Positions 16,409 to 24,990 of a DNA stretch of 64,000 nucleotides are shown piece after piece. Under the pieces are notes generated by a model. That model saw only the letters and a list, made by a program, of their open reading frames with translations, was not told where the DNA came from and ran no database searches. Location: positions 172,126 to 236,125 of the forward strand of contig NZ_SBHN01000004.1 in assembly GCF_006980715.1 (NCBI RefSeq). Reading direction: 5' to 3'. Numbering within the stretch: position 1 is the first letter of the stretch; every line of letters starts with the position of its first letter. The stretch is from Telmatospirillum sp. J64-1. GTDB lineage: Bacteria > Pseudomonadota > Alphaproteobacteria > Rhodospirillales > Magnetospirillaceae. The translations under genes and the position numbers were made by a program.

Positions 16409-17638
16409 ATGAACGACGGGACCACAACACCTTCCCCCGCCCTGCGGATCGGCCTTGCCGCCAGCAGAAGCCTAGTCACCGGCCCGGCCAGCCCGGTCAT
16501 CCTGCTCCTCCGCGAGATGGCGCCCCTGCTGCGGGCGCTGGGCGCAACCATCGTCACCACGCCCGACTGCGCGGATTCCCTGCGGCGCCACGGCCTGCAC
16601 CAGCGGCTGACGGCGATCGAGGTCGTTCCCGGCGGACGCCTGGAACAGATGGTCTGGCTGGTGGCCGCCGTGGTCAGCACGGACGAGACGGCCCTCGACT
16701 GGGTGATCCATCTTTCCGACCCCGACGATCCCAGCTCGTCCTATCCCGAGACGACGGCCCTGAAACGCCAATGCGTGGTCCATGGCAAGCCCTATCTGGG
16801 GACCTATGCCACGGCCTGGGAATGGCTTTGCCTGCATTGGCTCGCCCGCAAGGACGACAAGACTTTGCCCGCCCCGCCGGTCCGGCAGGATAACGAGGCG
16901 GCCATGGATTTCCTGCGCACCCGGACCGTCGCCCTGGTGGCGCATGATACCCGCAAGGGCGAGATGCTGGACTTCGCCCTCCAGCATCATGGCCTGCTGA
17001 CCCTGTTCGGGCGGCGCCTTGCCACGGGAACGACGGCCTCGCTGCTCAATGGCCGGGCCCCGTCGCGGCGTCTGAGCGAGGGGACGGACGAACTGGCCTC
17101 GCGCGCCCAGGCCCTGGCCGAACGCCTGTCGCTGCAAGAGGACTGGATCGACCATGTCCAGAGCGGCCCGATGGGCGGCGACGCCGAGATCGCACGGGAA
17201 ATCCTCCGTCGGCGCTGCGATCACGTCCTCTTCTTCGAGGACCCCCATGTCCCGCGCGAGCACGAGGCCGACATCCAGCTGATGGAACGCGCCGCCCGGC
17301 TGGAACGGGTCGAATGCCTGTGCCTGCATGACCCGAAGACCGCCGCCATTTGGGCCGGCCTTTGGCAGACCTGCCTGTCCGGCCCGGCGGCAGCGGCCCC
17401 CATTTCCCTGTCGGCAGCGTGGCGCCAGGCCTTCGGCGAAGAGGTGATCCTGAGCGACGATCCCGCCGCCGAGGCGGAAGCCGCTGCCCGGGCGGGCGGC
17501 GGCGCGGTCACGGCGGAAGGCGACGTGCTTTACCTGACCCTTCCGGAAACGGACCAGGCCGGGCGGCGGATCGCCTTCGCCTCCCCCGCCATCGCCCATG
17601 CCCGTCTCGCACACGCCCCCGGCGGGGAGAGCCGATGA
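16409..17638 (+). CDS. Two-domain methylglyoxal-synthase-like protein
   Basis: The 409-residue product is far longer than E. coli methylglyoxal synthase (152 residues). Residues 172-310 carry the complete active site of that enzyme: VALVAHD (His179, Asp180) with Lys183, GTT (207-209), SGPMGGD with catalytic-base equivalent Asp258, FFEDP (Asp278) and His285. Residues 12-145 repeat the same fold pattern (RIGLAAS, VVPGGRLEQMVW, IHLSDPDDPSS, GKPYLGTYATAWEW) but lack the catalytic His/Asp set, so this half looks like a degenerate copy. A short third segment follows residue 330. The second half should convert dihydroxyacetone phosphate to methylglyoxal and phosphate. The stop overlaps the hexR start (ATGA), implying coupled translation. 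Confidence 0.8.
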   Translation: MNDGTTTPSPALRIGLAASRSLVTGPASPVILLLREMAPLLRALGATIVTTPDCADSLRRHGLHQRLTAIEVVPGGRLEQMVWLVAAVVSTDETALDWVIHLSDPDDPSSSYPETTALKRQCVVHGKPYLGTYATAWEWLCLHWLARKDDKTLPAPPVRQDNEAAMDFLRTRTVALVAHDTRKGEMLDFALQHHGLLTLFGRRLATGTTASLLNGRAPSRRLSEGTDELASRAQALAERLSLQEDWIDHVQSGPMGGDAEIAREILRRRCDHVLFFEDPHVPREHEADIQLMERAARLERVECLCLHDPKTAAIWAGLWQTCLSGPAAAAPISLSAAWRQAFGEEVILSDDPAAEAEAAARAGGGAVTAEGDVLYLTLPETDQAGRRIAFASPAIAHARLAHAPGGESR

Positions 17639-18513
17639 ACGGCGGCGAAGGGCCGGTCTTCGAGCGCATCCACGCCCTGCGCGGCCAGATGCGCCGCTCG
17701 GAAGCGAAAGTCGCCAATTACGTCCTCGCCCATCCCCAGGCCGCCATCTCCATGAGCATCTCCACCCTGGCCGGGCAATGCGGCGTCAGCGAACCGACGG
17801 TGCTGCGTTTCTGCCGGGCCATCGGCTGCGAAGGCTTCCAGGACTTCAAGCTGACCCTGGCGCAATCCATCGCCATCGGTGCCTCCTATATCCGCCAGGG
17901 CATCACGCCCGAGGACAGCCTTGCCACCGTCGCCACCAAGATCTGCGACCAGACCATCGCCGCCGTCACGGAACTCAAGACCCGCATGTCCTGGACGGAG
18001 GTCGAGCGCGCCGTGGACGTGCTGGCCGCCGCTCCGCGGATCGAGATCCAGGGCGTGGGAGCCTCGGGCGCCGTCGCCCTGGACGCCCAGAACAAGCTCT
18101 TCCGCCTCAACGTGCCGGTGACGGCCAGCGTCGATCCGCATATGCAGATCATGTCGGCCGCCAGCCTAGTGGCCGGAGACGTCCTCATCTCCTTCTCCTA
18201 TAGCGGCCGCGCCCGGGAAATCATCACGGCGGCCCGCATGGCCCGGCAGCGGGGCGCCAGCGTCATCGCCGTCACCACCGCCGACACGCCGGTGGCGCGA
18301 ACGGCCAGCCATCCGATCTGCCTGCCGGTCATCGAGGACACCGAGCATTACACGCCCATGACCTCGCGCCTGCTGCAACTGGTCGTCGTCGATATCCTGG
18401 AAATCGGCGTGGCGCTGCGGCGCGGCCCGGCCCTCTACCCCCATCTCCGCCGCCTGAAGGACGCGCTGAACCTGGTGCGGCTGGACGCCCCCACACCCAA
18501 GGAGCAGGAATAA
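17635..18513 (+). CDS. hexR: HexR-type (RpiR family) transcriptional regulator
   Basis: This 292-residue regulator has an N-terminal HTH_6 domain (SISTLAGQCGVSEPTVLRFCRAIGCEGFQDFKLTLAQS, about residues 38-80) and a C-terminal SIS sugar-phosphate domain (GVGASGAVALDAQNKLFRLN, ISFSYSGRAREI, MTSRLLQLVVVDILEIGVALRRG). The overall pattern matches HexR, the KDPG-responsive repressor of Entner-Doudoroff and central carbon genes. The ATG at 17635 sits in an ATGA overlap with the methylglyoxal-synthase-like gene, so a longer upstream frame is not needed. Divergent eda and two HexR-like palindromes support autoregulation and KDPG sensing. A hairpin with TTTT follows the stop. Confidence 0.9.
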   Translation: MNGGEGPVFERIHALRGQMRRSEAKVANYVLAHPQAAISMSISTLAGQCGVSEPTVLRFCRAIGCEGFQDFKLTLAQSIAIGASYIRQGITPEDSLATVATKICDQTIAAVTELKTRMSWTEVERAVDVLAAAPRIEIQGVGASGAVALDAQNKLFRLNVPVTASVDPHMQIMSAASLVAGDVLISFSYSGRAREIITAARMARQRGASVIAVTTADTPVARTASHPICLPVIEDTEHYTPMTSRLLQLVVVDILEIGVALRRGPALYPHLRRLKDALNLVRLDAPTPKEQE

Positions 18514-18520
18514 GCAGAGG

Positions 18521-18549
18521 AAAGGCTCTCGCGCCTGGCCTTTGCTTTT
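18521..18549 (+). terminator. Probable terminator of the mgs-hexR operon
   Basis: AAAGGC (18521-18526) pairs with GCCTTT (18538-18543) around an 11-base loop and is followed by GCTTTTA. It lies 7 bases after the hexR stop. Confidence 0.6.
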
Positions 18550-18569
18550 AAAGAGGCGGAGCGCTTGCC

Positions 18570-18626
18570 CATGCTTCGAGACGCCGCTTCGCGGCGCCTC
18601 AGCATGGCCCCCCGCTTTCGCGGGGG
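18570..18626. repeat. Paired palindromic intergenic elements between hexR and manD
   Basis: The first hairpin (18570-18606) has outer arms CATGCT/AGCATG, GAG/CTC and inner CGCCGC/GCGGCG. The second (18609-18626) is CCCCCGC-TTTC-GCGGGGG followed by TGACGA. The first looks like the CATCCTTCGAGACG-type palindromic units scattered through alphaproteobacterial intergenic regions, and the second like the common CCCGCTTTCGCGGG unit; this is from memory of such elements. They sit between two convergent genes, where they may also stop transcription from both sides. No second copy is seen in the window. Confidence 0.5.
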
Positions 18627-18650
18627 TGACGATTCATTGCAGGCAGAACC

Positions 18651-19856
18651 TCACCAGTTCCACAGCGTTCCGTCTTCCAGGCGGGCGACGGGCAGATAGG
18701 CGGGGTTGTAGGGATATTTCGCCGCCAGCTTCTCGTCGATATCGACGCCATGGCCCGGCACCTCGCCCGGATGCATATAGCCGCCCTTGAAGCTGTAGGC
18801 GTGGGGAAAGACCTCGTCGGTCTCCGGGCAATGAGCCATGTGCTCCTGAATGCCGAAATTCGGCACCCACAGGTCGAAATGCAGGGCCGCGCCCATGCAG
18901 ACCGGCGACAGGTCGGTTGCGCCATGGCTGCCGGTGCGTATCTGGTAGAGGGCGGCAAGATCGGCGATCCGGCGCAGATGGGTGATGCCCCCGGCATGAA
19001 CCAGCGAGGCCCGGATATAGTCGATCAGCTGTTCCTCGATCAGCGTCTTGCAGTCCCAGATGGTGTTGAATACCTCGCCCACCGCGACCGGCGTCACCGT
19101 ATGCTGGCGGATCAGGCGGAAGGCCTCCTGGTTCTCCGCCGGAGTCGGGTCCTCCATCCAGAACAGACGATAGGGCTCCAGCGCCTTGCCCAGCCGCGCC
19201 GCCTCGATGGGAGTCAGGCGGTGATGCACGTCGTGCAGCAGATGCGGCTCCATCCCGTATTTGACGCGCAGCGCCTCGAACAGGGTCGGCACGAAATCCA
19301 GGTAGCGCTCGGTCGACCAGGTCGATTCCTGGGGCAGGCCCTTGGTCGCGGGCTCGTAGAATTTCCCCTTCGCCACGCCATAGACGCCGTCCAGGCCGGG
19401 AATGCCCGACTGGGCGCGGATGGCCTTGTAGCCCTTTTCGATATATTCGCCGACGCGGTCCAGGGTCTCGCTCACATCCCGGCCGTTGGCGTGCGCATAG
19501 ACCATCACCCCGGCCCGGCTGCGCCCGCCCAGAAGCTGGTAGAGCGGCAGACCGGCGACCTTGGCCTTGATATCCCACAGGGCGGTATCGACGGCGGCGA
19601 TCGCCGCCATGGTCACCGGCCCGCGCCGCCAATAGGCGCCCTTGTAGAGATATTGCCAGATATCCTCGATCTGATGGGGATCACGGCCGATCAGGCAGGG
19701 AATGACGTGATCGTTGAGATAGGATGCCACGGCCAGTTCGCGGCCGTTCAGCGTGGCATCGCCAATGCCGTACACGCCGTCATCGGTCACGATCTTCAGT
19801 GTCACAAAGTTCCGCCCCGGGGACGTGACGATGACCGAGGCGCTATGGATTTTCAT
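18651..19856 (-). CDS. manD: D-mannonate dehydratase, enolase superfamily
   Basis: This 401-residue enolase-superfamily enzyme dehydrates D-mannonate to 2-keto-3-deoxygluconate, replacing the unrelated UxuA. Visible active-site residues fall within one position of characterised ManD: Arg147, Tyr159, metal ligands Asp209, Glu235 and Glu261, and His211 and His311 ([39 protein letters not shown]). ATG at 19856 is chosen because [13 protein letters not shown] is the usual family start. It follows the GntR gene on the same strand by 26 bases and lies back to back with the dctPQM-uxaC-uxuB operon, completing the glucuronate route. Some ManD homologues (RspA-like) have low activity, but the uronate context favours a catabolic role. 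Confidence 0.9.
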   Translation of the reverse strand: MKIHSASVIVTSPGRNFVTLKIVTDDGVYGIGDATLNGRELAVASYLNDHVIPCLIGRDPHQIEDIWQYLYKGAYWRRGPVTMAAIAAVDTALWDIKAKVAGLPLYQLLGGRSRAGVMVYAHANGRDVSETLDRVGEYIEKGYKAIRAQSGIPGLDGVYGVAKGKFYEPATKGLPQESTWSTERYLDFVPTLFEALRVKYGMEPHLLHDVHHRLTPIEAARLGKALEPYRLFWMEDPTPAENQEAFRLIRQHTVTPVAVGEVFNTIWDCKTLIEEQLIDYIRASLVHAGGITHLRRIADLAALYQIRTGSHGATDLSPVCMGAALHFDLWVPNFGIQEHMAHCPETDEVFPHAYSFKGGYMHPGEVPGHGVDIDEKLAAKYPYNPAYLPVARLEDGTLWNW

Positions 19857-19882
19857 GAACGCGGACTCCCAGAAGGCTTGAA

Positions 19883-20602
19883 TCAGGCGATTCGGGCGGA
19901 ATGCATGGGCACCGCCGTATCGCTTTCGAACAGGTCGGGGAAACGCTGCGCCAGTTCGGGCAGCGAGGTCAGGATTTCCCGCAGATGGGTCCGCATGGCC
20001 GCTTCGGCCGCATCCGGCTTCCGCGCCTCGATGCATTCGAGCACCGCCTCGTGCTGCCCGATCAGCCGGTTCAGCGGCGTGGCATGGGGCAGGCTGAGAT
20101 AGCGCACCCGGTCCATCTGGGCCTTGGTCTCCTCCACCACCCGCCAGGCATATTCCCCTTCCACCCCCAGGGCGATCAGGCGATGGAAGGCCTCGTCCAG
20201 TTCCAGGAAGCCGTCATGGCGCTGTTCCTCGGCGGCCTGCCGCTGCTCCGCGAGATTGCGGCGCAATTCGCGGATGATGTCCGAAGGCAGGCCCTGGCTG
20301 GCCTTGCGCACCACCGCCAGTTCGACGGCTTCGCGCACGAAGCGCGCATCCAGTACCTGCTTGGTGGAAATCTTGACGACGAAGGTCCCCCGTTGCGGGC
20401 GGATGGTCACCAGCCCGGCCTCGCCCAGCTTGATGAAGGCTTCGCGGACCGGCTGGCGGCTCACACCCAATTGGGTCGCCACCTCCTGTTCGGAAAGGGG
20501 CTGACCCGGGCTGAACTGCATCGTCACGATGGCTTGACGCAAGTCGCGAAACACGCGGCGCGCCACGGGCTCGGTCGAGTTCGGCTCGATCTTCGTTAGC
20601 AT
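19883..20602 (-). CDS. GntR-family (FCD) regulator of hexuronate use
   Basis: This 239-residue regulator has an N-terminal GntR winged helix (LREQ-type core [43 protein letters not shown], about residues 30-75) and a C-terminal FCD ligand domain with metal-site residues in [36 protein letters not shown]. The ATG near 20602 follows GGGAGACGAAAA; a GTG 13 codons upstream is less likely. It is cotranscribed with manD and divergent from dctP. The position fits an UxuR/ExuR-like repressor controlling both directions in response to a uronate or mannonate intermediate. Confidence 0.88.
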   Translation of the reverse strand: MLTKIEPNSTEPVARRVFRDLRQAIVTMQFSPGQPLSEQEVATQLGVSRQPVREAFIKLGEAGLVTIRPQRGTFVVKISTKQVLDARFVREAVELAVVRKASQGLPSDIIRELRRNLAEQRQAAEEQRHDGFLELDEAFHRLIALGVEGEYAWRVVEETKAQMDRVRYLSLPHATPLNRLIGQHEAVLECIEARKPDAAEAAMRTHLREILTSLPELAQRFPDLFESDTAVPMHSARIA

Positions 20603-20759
20603 TTTTCGTCTCCCTGTCATTCCCGGCCGGCCTTTTACCACCCCTCGTTGGATGGATCCCCATTCTGCCCATTGCCAACCACCATTCTTCTATACTACCA
20701 TACCAGTCATAGATCAAGAACGCCTTGCCATCAGAGGCAGGCACATTCGGGAGGACGAA

Positions 20760-21743
20760 ATGAGCATCATTTCGCGCACTTGGCGGGCGGCGGCCTTGGG
20801 ATTGGCCCTGACGACCATCGGCGGATACGCCATGGCTGCCGACTACACCCTTAACGTCAACACGGCCCTGACGCAGGACGATCCCCTCTACAAGGGCCTG
20901 GAAGAATTCAAGCAGAATGTGGAACAGCGCACCGACGGCAAGGTCGCCGTTCGCCTGTTCCCCGGCTCGCAGTTGGGCAAGGACGAGGACGTCCTGGAAC
21001 AGGCGCGTGCAGGCGCGGGCGTTGCCGTCGTGGTCGACGGCGGGCGCCTGGCCGTCTTCGTGAAGGAATTCGGCATCCTGGGCGCGCCCTATCTGGCGCA
21101 GGGTTTCGAAGGCATCCGCAAGGTCGTCACCTCTCCCCTCTTCGACGAATGGTCCGAGAAGCTGCGTACCGCTTCGGGCCACCAGATCCTGTCCTTCAAC
21201 TGGTGGCAGGGCGAACGTCACCTGCTGACCAACAAGCCGGTCACGGTCCCGGCCGACCTGAACGGCATCCGCATGCGCACCCCCGGCGCGCCGGTCTGGA
21301 TGGAAACCATCCGCGCCATGGGCGCCACGCCGACGCCGCTGGGCTGGTCCGAAGTCTATACCGCCCTGCAGCAGCGGGTGATCGACGGGGTCGAGGCGCA
21401 GCATCCCGCCAGCTATGGCGCGCGCCTCTATGAAGTGACCAGCCACGTCACCAAGACCGGGCATATCAACCTGATCACCGGCATCGTCACCAGCGCCGCC
21501 TGGTTCGACAACCTGCCCGCCGACTTCCAGCAGGTCCTGAAGGAAGAAGCCCTGAAGGCCGGCGACAACGCCTCGCGCGCGACCGAGGCCGCCCTGGCGG
21601 ATTACGAGCGCCAGATGCAGGAACAAGGCATGACGGTCACGGAAATCGACGTCACCCCGTTCCGCGAGGCTACGCAACCGGTCTACGAGAAGCTCGGCTA
21701 TAGCGATCTCTACCAGCAGGTCGTGCAGCTTCTCCAGAACTGA
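20760..21743 (+). CDS. dctP: TRAP transporter substrate-binding protein (hexuronate type)
   Basis: This 327-residue periplasmic DctP-family protein has a signal peptide at residues 1-26 (AALGLALTTIGGYAMAA). The conserved carboxylate-binding arginine region is RMRTPGAPVWMETIRAMGATPTPLGWSEVYTALQQRVIDGVE, where the arginine salt-bridges the ligand carboxylate. ATG at 20760 is chosen for its GGGAGGACGAA ribosome site and the position of the signal peptide. It leads dctP-dctQ-dctM-uxaC-uxuB, so the ligand is most likely D-glucuronate, D-galacturonate or a related aldonate. A small 5-base-pair hairpin overlaps the stop. Confidence 0.93.
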   Translation: MSIISRTWRAAALGLALTTIGGYAMAADYTLNVNTALTQDDPLYKGLEEFKQNVEQRTDGKVAVRLFPGSQLGKDEDVLEQARAGAGVAVVVDGGRLAVFVKEFGILGAPYLAQGFEGIRKVVTSPLFDEWSEKLRTASGHQILSFNWWQGERHLLTNKPVTVPADLNGIRMRTPGAPVWMETIRAMGATPTPLGWSEVYTALQQRVIDGVEAQHPASYGARLYEVTSHVTKTGHINLITGIVTSAAWFDNLPADFQQVLKEEALKAGDNASRATEAALADYERQMQEQGMTVTEIDVTPFREATQPVYEKLGYSDLYQQVVQLLQN

Positions 21744-21786
21744 CGCCTCGGCGTCCCGGTTTCGTCATGTCCAAAGGATTTCTGCC

Positions 21787-22308
21787 ATGACGTCGTGGAT
21801 TCACAAGGTGGAGACGGCCATCGCCTCCCTCCTCCTCGCAATCATCGTGCTTCTCGTCTTCGCAGCGGGCGTCATGCGCTGGTTCGGGCACCCTTTGGTC
21901 TGGTCCGTGGACGTGGCGCAGCTTCTGTTCGTCTGGGTCAGTTTCCTTGGCGCCGACATGGCGCTGAGGAAACGCGCCCATATCGGCATCGATTACCTGG
22001 TCAAGCACCTGCCCGCGCGGCTTCGGGCGGTGCTCGACCTGATCCTGAGCTCCATCGTGGTCACCTTCCTGCTGACCATGACGGTGATGGGTTACCGCCT
22101 CACCATGATGAATCTCGAGCGGCAATTCGGTGACAGCGGCATCAGCTACGGCTTCGTCACCGCGGCCGTTCCGGTGGGCTGCCTGCTGCTCTCCATCACG
22201 CTGCTCGGCCAGATGCTGAAGACCCTCCAGTCCTGGAAGAAGCCCCAGCCGGTCTTCAGCCCCGCCGCAGCGCCCCAACAGTCCCAGGCCAAAGAGGTCG
22301 CGCCATGA
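21787..22308 (+). CDS. dctQ: TRAP transporter small permease
   Basis: This 173-residue membrane protein has four predicted helices (about residues 14-36, 48-66, 90-110 and 132-155). It carries the DctQ pattern VLLVFAAGVMRWFGHPLVWSVDVAQLLFVWVSFLGADMALRKRAHIGIDYLV. It pairs with DctM to form the sodium-coupled TRAP membrane unit. The C-terminal 20 residues are proline/glutamine-rich. Its stop overlaps the dctM start by four bases (ATGA at 22305-22308). Confidence 0.92.
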   Translation: MTSWIHKVETAIASLLLAIIVLLVFAAGVMRWFGHPLVWSVDVAQLLFVWVSFLGADMALRKRAHIGIDYLVKHLPARLRAVLDLILSSIVVTFLLTMTVMGYRLTMMNLERQFGDSGISYGFVTAAVPVGCLLLSITLLGQMLKTLQSWKKPQPVFSPAAAPQQSQAKEVAP

Positions 22309-23582
22309 CCCTGCTCGGACTCAGCTTCTTCCTTTTGATGGCCCTGGGTGTTCCGATCGCTTTCGCCATCGGCATCGCCGGCTTTTCCTTCTTCCTCACC
22401 AACGGCATCATCCCCCCTTCCATCGGGGTCCAGCAGGTGGCGACGGCATCGCAGAGCTTTCCGCTGCTGGCCGTGCCCTTCTTCGTGCTGGCCGGCCACA
22501 TGATGAACCGCACGGGGATCACCACCCGGCTGATCGCCTGTTCCAACGTGCTGGTCTCCTGGATGGCGGGCGGTCTGGCCCAGGTCTGCGTGGTGCTGTC
22601 GACGCTGATGGGCGGCGTCTCTGGCTCGGCCGTGGCCGACGCGGCCATGGAGGCCCGTATCCTCGGCCCCAGCCTGATCAAGCGCGGCTATTCCCGGGGC
22701 TTCACCTCGGCGACCATTGCCGTCAGCGCCCTGATCACCGCCACCATCCCGCCCAGCCTGGGGCTGATCCTCTACGGCTTCGTCGGCAATGTCTCGATCG
22801 GCCGCCTGTTCCTGGCCGGCGTCATTCCGGGCCTGATGATCATGGTCGGGCTGATGGTGACGGTCTGGCTCATCGCGCATAAGCGCGGCTATCGCCCCGA
22901 AACGGTCGAGCGCCCGTCCTTCCGCAGCGTCTGGCGCGCGGTATCCGATGCCAAATGGGCCCTGCTGTTCCCCGTCGCCCTGCTCTTCGCCATTCGCGGC
23001 GGCGTGTTCACGCCTTCGGAAGTGGGGGCCTTCGCCGTCATCTATGCCGCCGTCGTCGGCTTCTTCCTGCACAAGGAACTGACCCTGAACGACGTCGGCG
23101 AGGCCTTGCGCGAAGCCGTGGTCGATACCGGGCTGATCATGCTGATCATCCTGTTCTCGGGCATGGTCGGCTATGCGATCATCTTCGAGCAGGCGCCGCA
23201 ATCCATCGCCTCGGCCATGACCCAGCTGACCAGCGAGCCGCTGCTGGTGACGGGGCTGATCCTGCTGTTCCTGTTCCTGGCCGGGCTGTTCATCGAAAGC
23301 ACCGTGCTGGTGCTGCTGCTGACCCCGATCTTCCTGCCCATCGTCACGCCGCTGGGCATCGACCCGGTGCATTTCGGCATCCTGATGATGACCATCGTCA
23401 CACTGGGCTCGGTGACGCCGCCGGTCGGCGTGGCGATGTATACGGTGTGCAGCCTGCTCGACTGTCCGGTCGAGGAATATATCGTGGAATCCCTGCCCTT
23501 CATCTTCACCATTCTGGTGGTGGTGGCCATTCTCGCCCTCTGGCCGGGTCTGGTGCTGTTCCTGCCGAATGCCCTGATGTGA
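22305..23582 (+). CDS. dctM: TRAP transporter large permease
   Basis: This 425-residue DctM-family protein has 11-12 membrane helices and is the transport subunit of the TRAP importer. Family marks include LGVPIAFAIGIAGFSFFLTNG, LLAVPFFVLAGHMMNRTGIT, the GGVSGSAVADAAMEARILGP loop, ATIPPSLGLILYGFV, and near the end LGSVTPPVGVAMYTVCSL. The length is normal. The ATGA overlap with dctQ couples translation, and uxaC starts 7 bases after its stop. Confidence 0.95.
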   Translation: MTLLGLSFFLLMALGVPIAFAIGIAGFSFFLTNGIIPPSIGVQQVATASQSFPLLAVPFFVLAGHMMNRTGITTRLIACSNVLVSWMAGGLAQVCVVLSTLMGGVSGSAVADAAMEARILGPSLIKRGYSRGFTSATIAVSALITATIPPSLGLILYGFVGNVSIGRLFLAGVIPGLMIMVGLMVTVWLIAHKRGYRPETVERPSFRSVWRAVSDAKWALLFPVALLFAIRGGVFTPSEVGAFAVIYAAVVGFFLHKELTLNDVGEALREAVVDTGLIMLIILFSGMVGYAIIFEQAPQSIASAMTQLTSEPLLVTGLILLFLFLAGLFIESTVLVLLLTPIFLPIVTPLGIDPVHFGILMMTIVTLGSVTPPVGVAMYTVCSLLDCPVEEYIVESLPFIFTILVVVAILALWPGLVLFLPNALM

Positions 23583-23589
23583 GGCTGCC

Positions 23590-24990
23590 ATGCTGAACGA
23601 AGACCGTCTCTTCCCGGCAGATCCCACGACGCGGGAGATCGCGCGCCGCCTGTACGCCGAGATCCGCAACTTGCCCATCATCAGCCCGCACGGTCATACC
23701 GATCCCGCCTGGTTCGCGAAGAACGAACCCTTCGCCGATCCGGCCAGCCTGCTGGTGGTGCCCGACCACTATCTGCTGCGGATGCTCTACAGCCAGGGCA
23801 TTCCGCTCGAACTCCTGGGCGTTCCCCGGCTCGACGGCGCGCCGGTCGAGACCGATCCCCGCCGCATCTGGCGGATCGTGGCCGAGAACTGGCACCTCTA
23901 TCGCGGCACGCCGACGCGCCTGTGGTGGGAACATTCGCTGGAGCATGTCTTCGGGGTGACGCAAAGCCTTTCGGCGGCGACGGCCGATGCGATCTACGAC
24001 CAGATCGCGGATTGCCTGGCAAAGCCGGACTTCCGCCCCCGCGCCCTGTTCGAACGCTTCAACATCGAAGTCCTTGCCACCACCGAATCCCCGCTCGACC
24101 TGCTGGAACATCACAAATCCCTGGCGCATTCGGGCTGGCGGGGGCGGGTCATCACCACCTTCCGCCCCGATCCGGTGCTCGATCCCGAGACGCCGGGTTT
24201 CCTTGCGAACCTGGAAAGCCTGGGGCGGATCACCGGCGAGGATACCCTGCGCTGGCCGGGCTATCTGGCGGCGCTGGCGCGGCGGCGGCGCGACTTCCAG
24301 GCCCTGGGCGCCACCGCCACCGACCACGGCCATCCCAGCGCCACCACCGCCGACCTGCCGCAGGACGAAGCCGACCGCCTGTTCGAGACGATCCTCTCCG
24401 GCCGCTTCACGCCGCAACAGGCCGAGCTGTTCCGCGGCCAGATGCTGACGGAAATGGCGCGCATGAGCCTGGAGGACGGGCTGGTCATGCAGATCCATCC
24501 GGGCGTCCATCGCAGCCATAACCCACTGGTGACCGGCCGCTTCGGACCGAACCGGGGAGACGACATCCCGGTTCCCGCCGATTTCGTCCGCGCGCTGAAG
24601 CCCCTTCTCGACCGCTTCGGCAACGAACGCGGCCTGACCATCATCCTGTTCACGCTGGACGAGACGACCTATGCCCGCGAATTGGCGCCGCTGGCCGGGC
24701 ATTATCCGGCCCTGCGCCTGGGCCCGGCCTGGTGGTTCCACGACAGCCCCGAGGGGATGCGCCGCTACCGCGAGATGGTCACCGAGACCGCCGGCTTCTA
24801 CAATACCGTCGGCTTCAACGACGATACCCGCGCCTTTCCGTCCATTCCCGCCCGGCACGACGTCGCGCGGCGCGTCGATTGCGCCTTCCTCGCCCGCCTC
24901 GTCGCCGAACACCGGCTGGACGAGACCGAGGCCTGCGAACTGGCCGTGGACCTGACCTATACACTCGCCAAGAAGGCCTACAAACTATGA
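23590..24990 (+). CDS. uxaC: Uronate (glucuronate/galacturonate) isomerase
   Basis: This 466-residue amidohydrolase-superfamily isomerase converts D-glucuronate to D-fructuronate and D-galacturonate to D-tagaturonate. It begins with the characteristic ISPHGHTDPAWFAKNEPF (metal-binding His-x-His near residue 27). It carries WEHSLEHVFGV, ATTESPLDLLEHH, the conserved GFNDDTRAFPSIPARHDVARRVDCAFLARLV and a final DLTYTLAKKAYKL. It lies 7 bases after dctM and overlaps uxuB by four bases, so import and the first two catabolic steps are one transcript. Confidence 0.95.
   Translation: MLNEDRLFPADPTTREIARRLYAEIRNLPIISPHGHTDPAWFAKNEPFADPASLLVVPDHYLLRMLYSQGIPLELLGVPRLDGAPVETDPRRIWRIVAENWHLYRGTPTRLWWEHSLEHVFGVTQSLSAATADAIYDQIADCLAKPDFRPRALFERFNIEVLATTESPLDLLEHHKSLAHSGWRGRVITTFRPDPVLDPETPGFLANLESLGRITGEDTLRWPGYLAALARRRRDFQALGATATDHGHPSATTADLPQDEADRLFETILSGRFTPQQAELFRGQMLTEMARMSLEDGLVMQIHPGVHRSHNPLVTGRFGPNRGDDIPVPADFVRALKPLLDRFGNERGLTIILFTLDETTYARELAPLAGHYPALRLGPAWWFHDSPEGMRRYREMVTETAGFYNTVGFNDDTRAFPSIPARHDVARRVDCAFLARLVAEHRLDETEACELAVDLTYTLAKKAYKL

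Noticed and set aside
20603..20759. Possible GntR operator in the dctP/gntR divergent region (TATACTACCATACCAG around 20690-20710)
   Set aside because: It contains repeated TACCA-like words but no convincing palindrome of the FCD type, so it was not listed as a site.
22146..23681. Open frame of 511 codons antisense to dctM
   Set aside because: It is the high-GC complement of a certain gene; the translation is rich in His, Gln, Asp and Gly with no family motifs. Similar long antisense frames (for example 1446-2642, 42931-44469 and 48552-50135) were rejected for the same reason.
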